DNA from: Limnoperna fortunei
Lineage: Eukaryota > Mollusca > Bivalvia > Mytilida > Modiolidae
Reading direction: 5' to 3'
Length of the DNA: 64,000 nucleotides
NCBI GenBank assembly: GCA_944474755.1
Contig: OX104115.1
Span: forward strand, 61,632,648 to 61,696,647
This document shows positions 63,320 through 64,000 of this stretch, piece after piece. The first letter of the stretch is position 1, and the number at the start of each line of letters is the position of its first letter. The notes beneath the pieces were generated by a model that searched no databases, was not told where the DNA came from, and was given only the letters and a program-made list of their open reading frames with translations. Both the position numbers and the translations under genes were made by a program.

Positions 63320-63370
63320 CCCTCCCTCCCCCCACTCCCCCCCCCCCCAAAAAAAAAAGAAAAAAGAAAA
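63320..63370 (+). repeat. C-rich and A-rich low-complexity tract
   Basis: A run of C with few interruptions followed by a run of A; nothing else of note around it from 62,700 to 63,900. Confidence 0.8.
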
Positions 63371-63929
63371 ACCTGAAAACAAAATGAAGGAAATTAAAAA
63401 CCCAAATGTTAAAATAGGTCAGAAAATTTGTTATTTCAGTATGAGGAAAAATTTATTTTCCAATGTGCAACCTCCCTCATCGAGTTTAACATGTTTAATG
63501 TTAACAAATTCAGATAAGCAACCATAATATTACATTTATACTAATGCAGATTTGTACAGTGTGCAGGTAGAATTGAAGACAAGAAATTTAAGTTGTATTG
63601 TGCGTTAGTTGACATTTTCTGTTAAACTATTCAAACTGTCATCATTAATTTAAACAAAATTTCAAGACTTTATTGTGTTATTAACATATTGTTCCCAAAC
63701 TATTATGAACTTCCATATGATAAAAATGTTTACTTTTCTCATCAGACTGGTACATGTACATTGTTGTATTTATAATTTATTTTGTTTTACTTTCAATTAA
63801 TTTTGTGATTCTACTAGTATGTACATTTCCCTATCTTTTAACATGCCTAACGATCTGAGCACTTATTACTGTAGTCCCCATATACTTTGGTTGGTTGTCT
63901 ATACATCTGTAAATTTCTTCTTATTATGA

Positions 63930-64000
63930 AGGCCTAGGCGGCCAATGGCTAAGGTAATTACACATTTAGTTATCTTATTTTGATCACATGAATGTTGTCA
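63930..64000 (+). mobile_element. SINE head cut by the window edge
   Basis: Reads gaaggcctaggcggccaatg then gctaaggta, the tRNA-like head of the same SINE family; the rest lies beyond the window. Confidence 0.5.

Overview
The window is animal nuclear DNA. It is AT-rich, with introns bounded by GT/AG, one multi-exon gene and dense transposable-element relics. Several signs suggest a bivalve mollusc, most likely a mytilid mussel: V-SINE-type elements resembling molluscan RUDI, abundant Penelope-like reverse transcriptase fragments, MEGF/scavenger-receptor-like EGF and tail exons, and a STAND NTPase-ankyrin protein of a kind expanded in bivalves. The species assignment is inference. No bacterial, organellar or CRISPR content is seen.

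The one clearly intact gene runs on the + strand from about 20,745 to 36,973. I assembled it by hand from seven exons whose splice sites and phases all agree: 20745-20925, 23253-23555, 27072-27138, 27451-27506, 33540-33611, 34032-34061 and 35277-36973. The joined reading frame is 801 codons plus stop. It encodes a Cys-rich ectodomain (17 cysteines), a Pro/Ser/Thr stalk, one transmembrane helix, a STAND-type P-loop NTPase and about five ankyrin repeats. This is an NLR-like engine placed directly under a single-pass receptor. The first exon, expected to carry the signal peptide, was not found.

The gene lies between two diverged direct copies of one multi-kilobase segment: copy A about 660-18,300 and copy B about 49,940-60,600. 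A third copy starts near 62,487. Each copy carries minus-strand relics of an EGF-containing receptor (an EGF-like exon and a tyrosine-rich cytoplasmic tail exon). The copies are separated by lineage-specific insertions.

The introns and flanks are rich in mobile DNA. These include a TTAA-flanked element with 85-bp inverted ends (24,234-25,777), a palindromic GATATC-repeat element (27,837-28,606), and a 4.1-kb inverted-repeat element whose core is a 52-bp satellite arranged in trimeric higher-order repeats (28,704-32,856). A Penelope-like element at 39,650-41,341 has inverted arms carrying hammerhead-ribozyme cores. There are also head-to-head Penelope relics (41.8-43.2 kb), a 9-bp-TSD element with identical 83-bp ends (55,462-55,935), LINE fragments and tRNA-derived SINEs.

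Stretches not listed are AT-rich sequence in which I recognise no gene. All coordinates were counted by eye, and splice junctions have no transcript support here.
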